Positions 1-7,652 of a stretch of 20,004 bases of DNA are shown here, in pieces. The stretch covers positions 1-20,004 of the forward strand of contig JAFXAV010000019.1 in NCBI GenBank assembly GCA_017516785.1, given 5' to 3'. Under the pieces are notes generated by a model. That model was not told the origin of the DNA. It made no database searches and worked only from the letters and a program-made list of their open reading frames with translations. Both the position numbers and the translations under genes were made by a program. The stretch is from Oscillospiraceae bacterium. Its GTDB lineage: Bacteria > Bacillota_A > Clostridia > Oscillospirales > Oscillospiraceae. Each line of letters begins with the position of its first letter. Within the stretch, counting starts at the first letter, position 1.

Positions 1-1
1 C

Positions 2-154
2 GTCAACCTGGCAAGCTCTTCCCTGCAGTTCATGCCCGACCTGGTCAAAAACATCTTCGGCAGCTCCCCCATCGTCCTGGCCTTCCTGGTCTCCTTCCTG
101 CTGAACATCATTGTTCCCGAAACCGACGCTGACAAGGCTCCCGAAATCGAGTAA
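2..154 (+). CDS. C-terminus of a nucleobase:cation symporter (NCS2, uracil/xanthine permease type), partial
   Basis: Only the last 50 codons are present; the gene begins before the window. The readable frame ends at TAA (152-154). It holds a hydrophobic final membrane segment (roughly SSPIVLAFLVSFLLNIIVPE) followed by a short acidic cytoplasmic tail. A terminal helix of this kind ending in LLN-II-P is typical of NCS2 permeases such as UraA and PbuX, which import uracil or purine bases by proton symport. The preceding GSSP and the phrase LVKNIFG fit the same family. Substrate cannot be told from this fragment, and the family call rests on a short stretch, so it is moderate. A strong terminator follows immediately. 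Confidence 0.6.
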   Translation, partial: VNLASSSLQFMPDLVKNIFGSSPIVLAFLVSFLLNIIVPETDADKAPEIE

Positions 155-165
155 TTCCCCAAACA

Positions 166-200
166 AAATCCCCCACCTCACGGTGGGGGATTTCTTTTAT
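166..200. terminator. Bidirectional Rho-independent terminator
   Basis: A 12-bp perfect stem (166-177 with 182-193, AAATCCCCCACC against its complement) has a 4-nt loop. It ends in a T-rich run on the plus strand and an A-rich run that becomes U-rich on the minus strand. It lies between the convergent permease tail and the LCP gene and probably serves both. Confidence 0.9.
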
Positions 201-1261
201 CCGATTGTATCCTTAAGAATCTGCCGGTTGGCATCCATATCCGCCACCAGAACCGACATGCCTGCAATAGAAGCACCCCGGTAGGTTCCCTCCGCAGGAA
301 TATGCTGGGTGGTCACTTCCAGTTCCGTCAGAACCGGGAATACCTTCATCACAACATCCACGATTTCACTGTTTTCCATATCCGTGGTAATCATTGGGAA
401 AATTGCATCGGTAAGAGCAAGAATATCCTTCAGGCTGCTATTTCTGACCTGTTCCAGCAGTGCCAAAAGCACAGTTCTCTGCCGGTTGGTACGGCCAAAG
501 TCGCTGTCCAGCTTTCTGATGCGGGAATATGTCAAAGCATCTTCGCCATTCAGATGATTCCAGCCGGTGGACACACGGGAGGATCCGTCTTCTTTGCCAA
601 GATTGATATACCATGCCTCACCCTTGGAAAGCTCAATATCCACGCCGCCCATCAGGTCGATGATTTCCGTAAAGCCCTCGAAATTGACTTCAATGTTATA
701 GTCCACCACAACACCGAAATTCATTTCCAGGCACTTGTCCAGCATGCCCATGCCGCCGAATACATAGTTGACATTCAGGCGGTTGTCATAATAGGTCTTT
801 CCATTCCAGTCAGGAATATCCACATACAGGTCCCGGAGGAAAGAGGTCATGACCAGTGTCTTTTTCTCGGTATCCACCGTACACAGGATCATGGAGTCCG
901 AACGCTGTCTTTTCTGACCCGGACGGGCATCCTGACCGATCAGAAGAATATTGAGAATGTGGTCTTCTTCCTCAATAATCTCTGCAGGCTCAGTGGCAAG
1001 TTCCACATCCTCAGGATTCAGAATTTCACCCGTGAACTCCTCATCCATCGGTTCATCGGTTTCCTGCAGAATGCTTTCAATCTCCTCATCGGAGAGTGTC
1101 TCTTCCGCTTCGGGCACCCGGTTGATCTTCCCGAGCATGCTGCCGATCCAGATGGAGGCACCGGCCATCACTGCCAGAATCAGCGCCAGCAGGACAGAAA
1201 TAATTATCAGTACGATCTTCTTACCGGAAGATCTCTTTTTTTCTTTTGCCATATGTTTCAC
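197..1261 (-). CDS. LytR-CpsA-Psr (LCP) family cell-wall glycopolymer ligase
   Basis: LCP proteins transfer lipid-linked wall polymers (teichoic acid, capsule) to peptidoglycan on the outer face of the membrane. A basic N-terminus (KEKKRSSGKK) leads to one membrane segment (about residues 16-42), a strongly acidic linker (50-101), then the LCP catalytic domain from LNILLIGQDAR (103-113). The substrate and metal ligands expected of the family are visible: Asp111, the R-S-D triplet 120-122, FLRDLYV (141-147), and the late Arg cluster FGRTNRQRT (255-263). Start choice: a GTG at 1261 sits 7 nt after AAGGA; an in-frame ATG at 1252 (MAKEKKR) and a TTG at 1264 are alternatives with poorer spacing. 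At about 354 residues it is normal length. It is monocistronic, with its own extended -10 promoter and a shared terminator at 166-200. The polymer attached is unknown. Confidence 0.9.
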   Translation of the reverse strand: MKHMAKEKKRSSGKKIVLIIISVLLALILAVMAGASIWIGSMLGKINRVPEAEETLSDEEIESILQETDEPMDEEFTGEILNPEDVELATEPAEIIEEEDHILNILLIGQDARPGQKRQRSDSMILCTVDTEKKTLVMTSFLRDLYVDIPDWNGKTYYDNRLNVNYVFGGMGMLDKCLEMNFGVVVDYNIEVNFEGFTEIIDLMGGVDIELSKGEAWYINLGKEDGSSRVSTGWNHLNGEDALTYSRIRKLDSDFGRTNRQRTVLLALLEQVRNSSLKDILALTDAIFPMITTDMENSEIVDVVMKVFPVLTELEVTTQHIPAEGTYRGASIAGMSVLVADMDANRQILKDTIG

Positions 1262-1284
1262 CAAACCTTCCTTTTTATCAGAAT

Positions 1285-1293
1285 ATTATAGCA
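1285..1293 (-). promoter_or_regulatory. Extended -10 promoter of the LCP gene
   Basis: Read on the minus strand, the bases give TGCTATAAT, a perfect -10 hexamer with a TGn extension, 24 nt upstream of the GTG start. No good -35 hexamer is seen (TAGATT at the proper distance), as expected for an extended -10 promoter. Confidence 0.7.
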
Positions 1294-1393
1294 CTCTGAT
1301 TCAAAAAAATCTACCTTTTCTCCGCAATTCCCCGGCTAAGTTCCGCCTAACGGGAGATACTAGACCTGTACTCAATTTTACAGGAGGTAACAA

Positions 1394-1699
1394 ATGAAAA
1401 AATATGCCATTCTGACCGCTGCGCTGGTTCTCGCCCTGTCTGTCATGGCAGGCTGCGGCTGTCGCAGACGGGACCCTTCCATGAATCCAACTGACAATGC
1501 GACCCTGATGCCCACAACAGCCATCACCGAAGCTCCCACCACCATTCCAGTGACGGAGGAAGCAACCACCGCAGCCACTGATACTACCAGTGTACCCACG
1601 GAAACCACGGATATGATTCCCGGTGATATGGAGTCTGAAGGCAGCACCGATGCAACCGTCGAAGGCAGCACCAGAAACCGCAGCATGAACAGAAAATAA
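1394..1699 (+). CDS. Small Thr-rich lipoprotein of unknown function
   Basis: The protein has 101 residues. A clear lipoprotein signal is present: MKK, a hydrophobic stretch, then the lipobox VMAGC (cleavage before Cys21). The mature part starts CGCRRRDP and continues as a low-complexity region rich in Thr, Pro, Ala and Glu (residues 33-72), ending with a short basic tail RNRSMNRK. Such a chain is probably a disordered surface tether rather than an enzyme. The start is well fixed by CAGGAGG 6 nt before the ATG. I do not recognise a family. It is divergent from the LCP gene and convergent with the PyrF-like gene, and the latter's terminator overlaps its 3' end. A GGGAGATACTA element lies 32 nt upstream of the start (see findings). 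Confidence 0.75.
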   Translation: MKKYAILTAALVLALSVMAGCGCRRRDPSMNPTDNATLMPTTAITEAPTTIPVTEEATTAATDTTSVPTETTDMIPGDMESEGSTDATVEGSTRNRSMNRK

Positions 1700-1727
1700 A
1701 AAGACCAGGGCCGGCGTGGCCCTGATC
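1692..1727 (-). terminator. Terminator of the PyrF-like gene
   Basis: The core stem is 7 bp (1706-1712 with 1718-1724, CAGGGCC/GGCCCTG) with a 5-nt loop, extended past one mismatch. In the minus direction it is followed by TTTTTATTTT. In the plus direction there is no T run, so it is a weak terminator for the lipoprotein gene whose stop it overlaps. Confidence 0.75.
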
Positions 1728-1743
1728 TACATATGATATCAAA

Positions 1744-2622
1744 TTACAGAATCGCCTTATAGCGGGTCAGATTTTTCTTCATCCGTTCTGCAGCGGCAGC
1801 AGCACGATCCAGATAGTCTCTGCCGTCAGACTCCTCCTGTTTCCAGGCGGAGGTCACCGAGGGACCGGCGCAGACCACAGCGCCGTGGCCGAATTTATCG
1901 AAAGCATTGCTGCAGATTTTGGCGTTACAGCCGGAATAGTCCATATCGTCCAGCAGCAGGAACAACCGGGGATATTTTGCCCGCAGCATCCGGAGGCTCT
2001 CGGCAGAGCTGGCGCCGGCAGTAACACCCACTCTTGCATAGCCGAATTTACCCACATTGTCCGCACCGAAACGATTGATGAGGTCAGCGGCTGCGGCATG
2101 AACCAGACGAGTGCCGCTGAGCAGGTCCTGAATTTCAGGAGCGGACTTATTGGAGGTTCTCACCACAGGGAAGAGATCCTTCTGATGATTCTTGCAGTAA
2201 GGCAGGAAGGGCTTGATGATGTCGCTGCCGGGATAGCCATCGATGATCAAGCCATCGCAGGGATACAGGGCATTTTCACCCCAGACTGCTTCAGCCGTGG
2301 CCGAAGCCATCATGGGAGACAGAACAAAGGGACCTTCCAGCGCCACATAGTAACCCTTGTCCTTTGCATTCTTCAAAACTGCAGTTAGTTCCGTCATACC
2401 CTCAGCACCCAGAAGCGCAAAAGCGGAAAAGCTCACCCGAACCGCAGGAATAGTACCCTTTAAAGTTTCCAGAAGTTCCCGGCAGAACCGGCCGTAGGCT
2501 TTGGCGGCACTTCCCTCATCTTCCAGCAAATGGGGAGGAAGATCTGCACAGTTCAGCGCCAGATCAATCATAGCAGGGTTTTTCAGTTTGCGGATCTTCT
2601 CCTGCAGCATATCGATGGACAT
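1744..2622 (-). CDS. Orotidine 5'-phosphate decarboxylase (type 2)-like protein lacking the catalytic motif
   Basis: The protein has 292 residues. The C-terminal two thirds follow the type 2 PyrF pattern: IIDGYPGSDIIKPFL (126-140) matches the family's NPYLG-D-PF segment, VVRTSNKSAPEIQDL (153-167) matches the conserved R-T-S-N...IQDL strand, and KFGYARVGVTAG (192-203) matches the late GxVGA strand. However, the catalytic D-K-R-G-D-I loop, which should come after GYYVA (90-94), reads LEGPFVL. The upstream Lys of VKPQ is Arg (VRVSF, 61-65), the GLDP Asp is missing, and the phosphate-binding PGYGAQ and SSRG motifs read LLDDMDYSG and CAGPSVTS. A normal decarboxylation mechanism is therefore not supported; it may bind a nucleotide or act as a scaffold. 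ATG 2622 is chosen because GGAGG lies 8 nt upstream; an in-frame TTG at 2637 would overlap that site. The frame is intact, arguing against a decaying pseudogene. Confidence 0.7.
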   Translation of the reverse strand: MSIDMLQEKIRKLKNPAMIDLALNCADLPPHLLEDEGSAAKAYGRFCRELLETLKGTIPAVRVSFSAFALLGAEGMTELTAVLKNAKDKGYYVALEGPFVLSPMMASATAEAVWGENALYPCDGLIIDGYPGSDIIKPFLPYCKNHQKDLFPVVRTSNKSAPEIQDLLSGTRLVHAAAADLINRFGADNVGKFGYARVGVTAGASSAESLRMLRAKYPRLFLLLDDMDYSGCNAKICSNAFDKFGHGAVVCAGPSVTSAWKQEESDGRDYLDRAAAAAERMKKNLTRYKAIL

Positions 2623-2651
2623 AAGGATTGCCTCCAATTCCAGTTTTTTCT

Positions 2652-2680
2652 ATTGTATCACACTTTTTTCCCTCTGAAAA
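2652..2680 (-). promoter_or_regulatory. Sigma-A promoter of the PyrF-like gene
   Basis: On the minus strand TTTTCA (2675-2680), a 17-nt spacer and TACAAT (2652-2657), with TG one base before the -10, form a credible extended -10 promoter about 30 nt before the ATG. Confidence 0.6.
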
Positions 2681-2747
2681 GATAAAAACCTTTCCATTTT
2701 TGATTTTTTCCCTGCGGGGTATACTACTTCTGAAAGGAGGGAAACGC

Positions 2748-2933
2748 ATGAGTGTGAAAGGATGGGCGATCACCGCAGGTCTTGGCGCCGCAGCAGGCGC
2801 TGTGGCGATTCTGATGATGCCCCGGACCAATCCCACCCGCCGTCTGGCCGCCAAAGCAGCAAACAAGATGGAGGATGTGGCCTGGAAGCTGGAGGACAGG
2901 CTGAACCAGGGTCTTGATAACATGAACATGTAA
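2748..2933 (+). CDS. 61-residue single-pass membrane protein, unknown function
   Basis: The start ATG follows a strong GAAAGGAGGG site (spacing 6). The product begins MSVKGWAITAGLGAAAGAVA and continues into ILMM, a Gly/Ala-rich helix (residues 5-24) with the small-residue pattern of a glycine-zipper membrane helix. A basic segment (PRTNPTRRLAAKAANK) and a short amphipathic helix (MEDVAWKLEDRLNQGLDNM) follow. The shape recalls the small YtxH-like proteins of Firmicutes, though it is too short to assign. It is alone on its strand, divergent from the PyrF-like gene and convergent with prs. A GGGGTATACTA element lies 22 nt before the start codon. An upstream in-frame extension to 2628 has no ribosome binding site and overlaps the divergent promoter, so I do not use it. 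Confidence 0.7.
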   Translation: MSVKGWAITAGLGAAAGAVAILMMPRTNPTRRLAAKAANKMEDVAWKLEDRLNQGLDNMNM

Positions 2934-2934
2934 A

Positions 2935-2965
2935 AAAATGCCATCCCGATACGGGATGGCATTTT
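2935..2965. terminator. Bidirectional terminator between the small membrane protein gene and prs
   Basis: A 14-bp perfect stem (2935-2948 with 2952-2965, core ATGCCATCCCG) has a 3-nt ATA loop. A and T runs at the base make it work in both directions. The two flanking genes converge here. Confidence 0.92.
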
Positions 2966-2975
2966 CAATGAAGCA

Positions 2976-4127
2976 TTACTTCTTGCGGGACAGCAGCAGT
3001 TCCTTGGTCTTTGCGTTGGGCTCGTAGATGGAAGAAACAGACATGTCGTGGTTGATACCGGCGACATAGTATGCAGCATGCAGGGAGCAGTCAACGTCGA
3101 AGTACCAAGGCTGAGCCAGCAGCTCGGGCTTGCGGTAGGTCAGGTTGGTGCCCAGAACAGCATCCAGAACGCCTTCCTCAACAGCAGCATTGAACTTAGC
3201 CACACCGCTGGTGAACAGGGGGAAGGTGGTGTTGGTGATGATGCGCTTTGCACCGCGCTTCTTCAGCTCGCGGGCAACTTCCAGCATGGATTCGCCGGAA
3301 GCGATGATATCGTCAGCGATGAAGACGGTCTTGCCTTCGACGCTCTCACCCAGATACTCGTGAGCGACGATGGGGTTACGGCCGTTGACAACGCGGGAAT
3401 AGTCACGGCGCTTGTAGAACATACCCAGGTTGCAGCCCAGGACGCTGGAGTAGTACATGTTACGGCTCATGGCGCCCTCGTCGGGAGAGACAACCATGAA
3501 GTGCTCCTTGTCGAAGTCCAGGTCGGGCATGTGCTCCAGCAGAGTGCACAGAACTTCGTGAGTGGGCATGACATTGTCGAAGCTCAGCAGAGGAACAGCA
3601 TTCATCAGGCGGGGGTCGTGAGCATCAAAGGTGATGATGTTGGCAACGCCCATAGCCTGCAGCTCCTGCAGAGCAACGGCGCAGTCCAGGCTCTCACGGC
3701 TGATGCGGCGGTGCTGACGGCCGCCGTACAGGCTGGGCATCAGAACAGACACACGGTGAGCGCGGCCTGCAACGGCCTGAATGATACGCTTCAGGTTTGC
3801 GAAATGGTCATCGGGGGACATGTGGTTCTCGTGACCGAACAGATTATAAGTCAGGGAATAGTTGCCGGGGTCGACGACGATGAACACATCATTACCGCGG
3901 ATGGAATCCTTAACCAGACCCTTTGCGTCGCCGCTCTGGAAACGGGGGCAATCGCAGGCAATGATAAAGGTTTCCTTCATGATACCGACCTCATGGGCCC
4001 AGCCAATCAAGTGCTTGTCAATCTGCTGCGTCAGCTCTTCGGCGCCGGGGCAGGCAATCAGAGCCAGATAAGCTTCCTGTCTGTCGCCACCAAAGAAATC
4101 GGCGGGCTTCACACTGTTCTTAGACAT
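2976..4127 (-). CDS. prs: Ribose-phosphate pyrophosphokinase (PRPP synthetase), divergent long form
   Basis: Makes PRPP from ribose 5-phosphate and ATP for purine, pyrimidine, His, Trp and NAD synthesis. It has 383 residues against about 315 for standard Prs. Family landmarks in order: RGNDVFIVVDPG (78-89, standard RGxDVFIVQS), the ATP-binding loop GGRQHRRISRES (135-146, standard YARQDRKxxxRE), ITFDAHDPR (165-173, standard TVDLHA), VVSPDEGAMSR (212-222), YKRRDYSRV (238-246), and the PRPP loop TVFIADDIIASGES (267-280, standard VIVDDMIDTAGT). The substitutions in the PRPP loop and DAHD, with extra N- and C-terminal sequence, mark a separate paralogue-type branch of the family. It should be checked for activity, but the substrate loops are broadly kept. 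ATG 4127 is preferred to the upstream ATG 4145, because AAGGAG lies 9 nt before it and inside the longer frame. Confidence 0.88.
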   Translation of the reverse strand: MSKNSVKPADFFGGDRQEAYLALIACPGAEELTQQIDKHLIGWAHEVGIMKETFIIACDCPRFQSGDAKGLVKDSIRGNDVFIVVDPGNYSLTYNLFGHENHMSPDDHFANLKRIIQAVAGRAHRVSVLMPSLYGGRQHRRISRESLDCAVALQELQAMGVANIITFDAHDPRLMNAVPLLSFDNVMPTHEVLCTLLEHMPDLDFDKEHFMVVSPDEGAMSRNMYYSSVLGCNLGMFYKRRDYSRVVNGRNPIVAHEYLGESVEGKTVFIADDIIASGESMLEVARELKKRGAKRIITNTTFPLFTSGVAKFNAAVEEGVLDAVLGTNLTYRKPELLAQPWYFDVDCSLHAAYYVAGINHDMSVSSIYEPNAKTKELLLSRKK

Positions 4128-4185
4128 TATAGATTTCTCCTTCATCTCAATAGTAGTGCTTTTATGATTTAACTGAAAAATGATT

Positions 4186-4215
4186 ATTATAGTTGCCTAA
4201 GGGACATTTACATAA
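4186..4215 (-). promoter_or_regulatory. Probable prs promoter
   Basis: On the minus strand a perfect TATAAT (4186-4191) lies 18 nt from a weak TTATGT -35 (4210-4215), about 60 nt before the prs start codon. Confidence 0.5.
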
Positions 4216-4446
4216 CCATTCTATCATATTTTTCGATAAAGGCTATACCTAATTTTCATTTTTTTCACTTTTCTCGACATTTGTAGATGATTTCCATTTT
4301 TTTGGTTGGAAACTGGTAATTTTGCATAATGGTATATTTTTATTTATTCAAGGTGTGTATCTTTTCCAATTTTACGGTTGTAAATATACATTGTAGACAG
4401 AAAACCGCAGGATAAACCGGGGACGACTTTGTGTTGCGCCGCAACA
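4216..4446. other. AT-rich intergenic region between prs and the clpE terminator
   Basis: There is no credible gene in this part of the gap. It is markedly richer in A and T than its neighbours. The only structure I can support is a small perfect hairpin at 4432-4446 (TGTTGC, 3-nt loop, GCAACA) next to the clpE terminator. The rest is probably upstream sequence of the prs promoter. Confidence 0.5.
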
Positions 4447-4478
4447 AAAAACCGGGAAGCATACGCTTCCCGGTTTTT
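4447..4478. terminator. Terminator of clpE (bidirectional in sequence)
   Basis: A 14-bp perfect stem (4447-4460 with 4465-4478, core CCGGGAAGC) has an ATAC loop. The A run on one side and T run on the other give a U-tract in either direction. It lies 5 nt after the clpE stop. Confidence 0.92.
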
Positions 4479-4482
4479 GATT

Positions 4483-6783
4483 TTATTCGGCATCCACCCG
4501 AATTTCATCGTTTTCAACGGTAACATGGATGGCAGAAATGGGATACTCGAAGGAGTCAATGATCTTCTCGGAGATGGGGTCTTCCAGATCCCTCTGGATA
4601 GTGCGGCGCAAGTTTCTGGCACCGTAGGTCATGGAGTAGGCCTTCTTCACAAGATACTTCCGGACAGCTTCCTCCCAGGTAAGGGTGAGGCCCCTGGAAG
4701 CAAGACTTTCCTGAAGTTCAGTCAGCATGATGTCCGCGATGCCCAGGAAGTTCTCTTCCGTCAGGTGGTTGAAGGTGATGATCTCATCCACGCGGTTGAT
4801 GAATTCAGGCCGCAGGAAGCCACGGAGGGCCTTCATGGTTCGCTCTTTCACCATATCGCCTTCGGTCCGTCCGAAGCCCATGCCGCCAACCTGGCCCTCA
4901 GAGCCTGCATTGGATGTCATGACAATGATGGTGTTCTCGAAGTTCACCTGTCTGCCCTGGGCGTCGGTGATGCGGCCGTCGTCCAGAACCTGCAGCAGGA
5001 TATTCAGAACATCGGGATGAGCCTTTTCAATCTCGTCAAAAAGGATGACGGAGTAGGGTCTGCGGCGGATTTTTTCCGTCAACTGGCCGGCTTCATCATA
5101 ACCCACATAGCCAGGAGGAGAACCGATCAGCTTGGAAACCGTGTGCTTTTCCATGTATTCGGACATATCCACCCGAATCAGAGAATCCACACTGTCGAAA
5201 AGATCGTTCGCCAGCTGCTTGACCAGTTCCGTCTTGCCCACGCCGGTGGGACCGACGAAAATAAAGGACACAGGCCGCTTCTTGGGACTGATGCCCACAC
5301 GGTTGCGGCGGATGGCCCGGGACACGGCGTCCACGGCCTCATCCTGGCCCACAATGTGGGTCTTCAGGCGGCTGGACAGGCCCTTGATCTGCTCATATTC
5401 CTGAGCCTTGATCTTGGAGGCAGGAATCTTGGTCCACAGCTCAATGATCCGGGCCAGATTATCCATGGTCACCGCAGGAGGCGGCAGCTGCTCCAGAGCT
5501 TCAATCTTGGGGGCAATCTGCATCAGCTTGCTGCGAAGAACCGCCAGTCGCTCATAGTCCTGATTCTCGGTGTCCTCGTTCAGCATCCGCAGTTCCAGCT
5601 CGTAGTCATCCCGCTCCTTCTTCAGTTCTGCCAGCTGGGAAATTTCCTTACAGCGCAGATTCACGTCGGAACAGGCTTCGTCCAGCAGGTCGATGGCCTT
5701 GTCAGGCAGGAATCGGTCGGTGATATACCGCTCGGACAGCACAACGCACTGGTGGGCAATCTCGGGAGAAATCACAACACCGTGGAATTCTGCATAAGCC
5801 TTGGCGATGCCCTGCATGATCTGGGATGCTTCCTCGATGGTGGGCTCTGCCACATTCACAGGCTGGAAGCGGCGCTCCAGAGCCGCATCCTTTTCGATAT
5901 ACTTGCGGTACTCAGCAAAGGTGGTGGCACCGATGACCTGAATTTCACCCCGGGACAGAGCAGGCTTCAGGATGTTGGCAGCATTCATGCTGCCCTCGGC
6001 ATCGCCGGCGCCCACCAAGTTGTGGACTTCGTCGATGACCAGAATGATGTTGCCGCATTCCTTGATCTCACCAATCAGGCTCTTCATACGGCTTTCAAAC
6101 TGGCCCCGGAACTGGGTGCCGGCAACCAAAGCCGTCAGGTCCAGCAGGAACACTTCCTTGTCCCGGAGTTTGTAGGGCACGTTGCCTGCAGCAATCCGCT
6201 GGGCAAGGCCCTCGGCAATGGCAGTCTTACCGACACCGGGCTCACCGATGAGACAGGGATTGTTCTTCTGGCGGCGGTTCAGGATCTGGATGACACGCTC
6301 GGTCTCCACGTCCCGGCCAATGACCTTATCCAGCTTGCCATTCCGGGCCCGGCTGGTCAGGTCCATGCAGTAGCTGTCCAGGAATTTGTGCTTTTTATTC
6401 TTTTTCTTGCCGCTCTCCCCTTCCGGCTTGCTGTCTTCCTTCTTGGGGGCAGGACGGCTGGGCATATTGTTGCTGGTGTTTCCTGCACCGCCGAACAGCT
6501 GGTTCAGCAGCGGGAAGGTGGCAGTCTGGCTGTCAATTTCATCATCGTCATGCCGGTCTTCGTCATCCATCTGGCCGAAGAAATTGCCCATTTCATCACT
6601 AATAAGATCCAGGTCATCCTCGGAAATACCCAGCTGGCGGACGGCGTCATCAATCTGGGGAATGCCCAGGCTTCTGGCGCACTTCAGGCAATAGCCTTCA
6701 TTGAGGGAAACGCCATTTTCGATCTTGGTGATGAAGATCACGGCGATATTTTTTCTGCATTTGCTGCACAGTTTCGGCTGCAT
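4483..6783 (-). CDS. clpE: ClpE-like ATP-dependent unfoldase (HSP100, two AAA+ domains, N-terminal zinc finger)
   Basis: An unfoldase that threads damaged proteins into the ClpP protease. It has 766 residues. The N-terminus lacks the double Clp_N repeat of ClpC and instead has a zinc finger, Cys6-Cys9 and Cys32-Cys35, the hallmark of ClpE. A charged linker (71-133, DDE- then Lys-rich) leads to AAA-1: Walker A GEPGVGKT (180-187), Walker B ILVIDE (247-252), LERRF arginine finger (302-306). A short coiled, UVR-like middle segment follows (382-430). AAA-2: Walker A GPTGVGKT (511-518), Walker B VILFDE (579-584), GSPPGYVGY pore loop (554-562), FINRVDE (661-667). MGF at 635-637 stands where the ClpP-docking tripeptide ([LIV]GF) is expected. 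The ATG follows AAAGGAG (spacing 7). It has its own promoter inside an inverted repeat and its own terminator, so it is monocistronic and probably stress-regulated. Some pipelines would label it ClpC. Confidence 0.92.
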   Translation of the reverse strand: MQPKLCSKCRKNIAVIFITKIENGVSLNEGYCLKCARSLGIPQIDDAVRQLGISEDDLDLISDEMGNFFGQMDDEDRHDDDEIDSQTATFPLLNQLFGGAGNTSNNMPSRPAPKKEDSKPEGESGKKKNKKHKFLDSYCMDLTSRARNGKLDKVIGRDVETERVIQILNRRQKNNPCLIGEPGVGKTAIAEGLAQRIAAGNVPYKLRDKEVFLLDLTALVAGTQFRGQFESRMKSLIGEIKECGNIILVIDEVHNLVGAGDAEGSMNAANILKPALSRGEIQVIGATTFAEYRKYIEKDAALERRFQPVNVAEPTIEEASQIMQGIAKAYAEFHGVVISPEIAHQCVVLSERYITDRFLPDKAIDLLDEACSDVNLRCKEISQLAELKKERDDYELELRMLNEDTENQDYERLAVLRSKLMQIAPKIEALEQLPPPAVTMDNLARIIELWTKIPASKIKAQEYEQIKGLSSRLKTHIVGQDEAVDAVSRAIRRNRVGISPKKRPVSFIFVGPTGVGKTELVKQLANDLFDSVDSLIRVDMSEYMEKHTVSKLIGSPPGYVGYDEAGQLTEKIRRRPYSVILFDEIEKAHPDVLNILLQVLDDGRITDAQGRQVNFENTIIVMTSNAGSEGQVGGMGFGRTEGDMVKERTMKALRGFLRPEFINRVDEIITFNHLTEENFLGIADIMLTELQESLASRGLTLTWEEAVRKYLVKKAYSMTYGARNLRRTIQRDLEDPISEKIIDSFEYPISAIHVTVENDEIRVDAE

Positions 6784-6809
6784 ATCGCATTTCTCCTTTC
6801 ACAAGGAAA

Positions 6810-6854
6810 TTTCCTTTTTGGCACAGTATAGCATACACCGCGCCAAAAAGGAAA
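6810..6854. promoter_or_regulatory. Extended -10 promoter of clpE enclosed by a 13-bp inverted repeat (probable operator)
   Basis: Perfect inverted arms TTTCCTTTTTGGC (6810-6822) and GCCAAAAAGGAAA (6842-6854) flank a 19-nt spacer. On the minus strand the spacer contains TGCTATACT (6825-6833), an extended -10 box. A repressor bound to both arms would cover the promoter. The arms do not match the CtsR heptad pair (GGTCAAA) or CIRCE (TTAGCACTC-N9-GAGTGCTAA). Confidence 0.6.
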
Positions 6855-6870
6855 AACAAATTATTAAGAA

Positions 6871-7644
6871 TTAGCGCATAGGAACGCACTCAAACTGTTC
6901 AATCCCATCGTCATACCACAGATGGGACATGTAAAGTCCTCCGGGAGGAACCGTGGGACCGGCGGCAGTGCGGTTGCCGGAATCAAGAATTGCTCCAATT
7001 TCCGCAGGTTTGATTTTGCCCTCTGCTGCATAGACCACAGTGCCTGCCATGGCCCGGGCCATGTTGTAGAGGAAGCCGTTGGCGCAGACCCGCAGTTCAA
7101 TAATGTCGCCCTTGCGCTCCACGTTGTAATAATATACGGTGCGCACGGTGGATTTTACATCGGTGCCCACACTTCGCACCGCAGCAAAATCATGGGTGCC
7201 AACAAACTGACTGGCTGCCTCCTGCATCACCTTCTCATCCAGGTGTTTCGGGTAAAACCAGGCACGGTTGACGTAGAAGGGATCCTTAATCCGGGAATTG
7301 TAAATCAGGTAGGTATACTCCTTCCGAGCGCAGGAACCGATGGCATTGAAATTCTCGTGAACTTCAAAAGCCTTGGTCACCACGATATCGCAGGGCAGAT
7401 GGGTGTTCAGCGCGTAAGGAAGCCGCTCCACAGGAATGGTGGAGGTGGTGCGGAAATTGGCCACATAGCATTTTGCATGGACGCCCGCGTCGGTACGGCC
7501 GCAGCCGGTGACATGGACGGGATGATGGACAATCATCTCTATGGCCTTTTCCATGGTTTCCTGGACAGTGGGAAGATTCTTCTGCATCTGCCAGCCGTGG
7601 TAATCGGTGCCGAGATAGCTTAAGAAAATGGCAATATTACGCAT
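6871..7644 (-). CDS. truA: tRNA pseudouridine(38-40) synthase TruA
   Basis: Converts uridines 38, 39 and 40 of the tRNA anticodon arm to pseudouridine. It has 257 residues, the standard length. The N-terminal YLGTDYHGWQ (10-19) is the family opening, and GCGRTDAGVHA (47-57) holds the catalytic Asp52. RKEYTYLIYN and FVGTHDFAAVRS (about 167-178) are further conserved blocks, and FLYNMARAMAGT carries the late conserved NM-R region. GAGGT lies 5 nt before the ATG and overlaps the ecfT stop region (8-nt gap), so it is translated with the ECF operon. Placing truA after ecfA1A2T is a common Firmicute order. No terminator is seen after it before the clpE promoter. Confidence 0.95.
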   Translation of the reverse strand: MRNIAIFLSYLGTDYHGWQMQKNLPTVQETMEKAIEMIVHHPVHVTGCGRTDAGVHAKCYVANFRTTSTIPVERLPYALNTHLPCDIVVTKAFEVHENFNAIGSCARKEYTYLIYNSRIKDPFYVNRAWFYPKHLDEKVMQEAASQFVGTHDFAAVRSVGTDVKSTVRTVYYYNVERKGDIIELRVCANGFLYNMARAMAGTVVYAAEGKIKPAEIGAILDSGNRTAAGPTVPPGGLYMSHLWYDDGIEQFECVPMR

Positions 7645-7652
7645 AATCTACC

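Noticed and set aside
1287..1297. CIRCE element (HrcA site) near the LCP promoter
   Set aside because: Only one half (AGCACTC) is present; no GAGTGCTAA partner at 9 nt.
4429..6831. Plus-strand open frame of 800 codons opposite clpE
   Set aside because: Complete mirror of a gene with all AAA+ motifs; no ribosome binding site and no recognisable domain. Long antisense frames arise from the C-ending codon bias.
6842..6856. Inverted repeat before clpE as the truA terminator
   Set aside because: The loop would be 19 nt and no U-tract follows in the minus direction; the repeat instead encloses a promoter.
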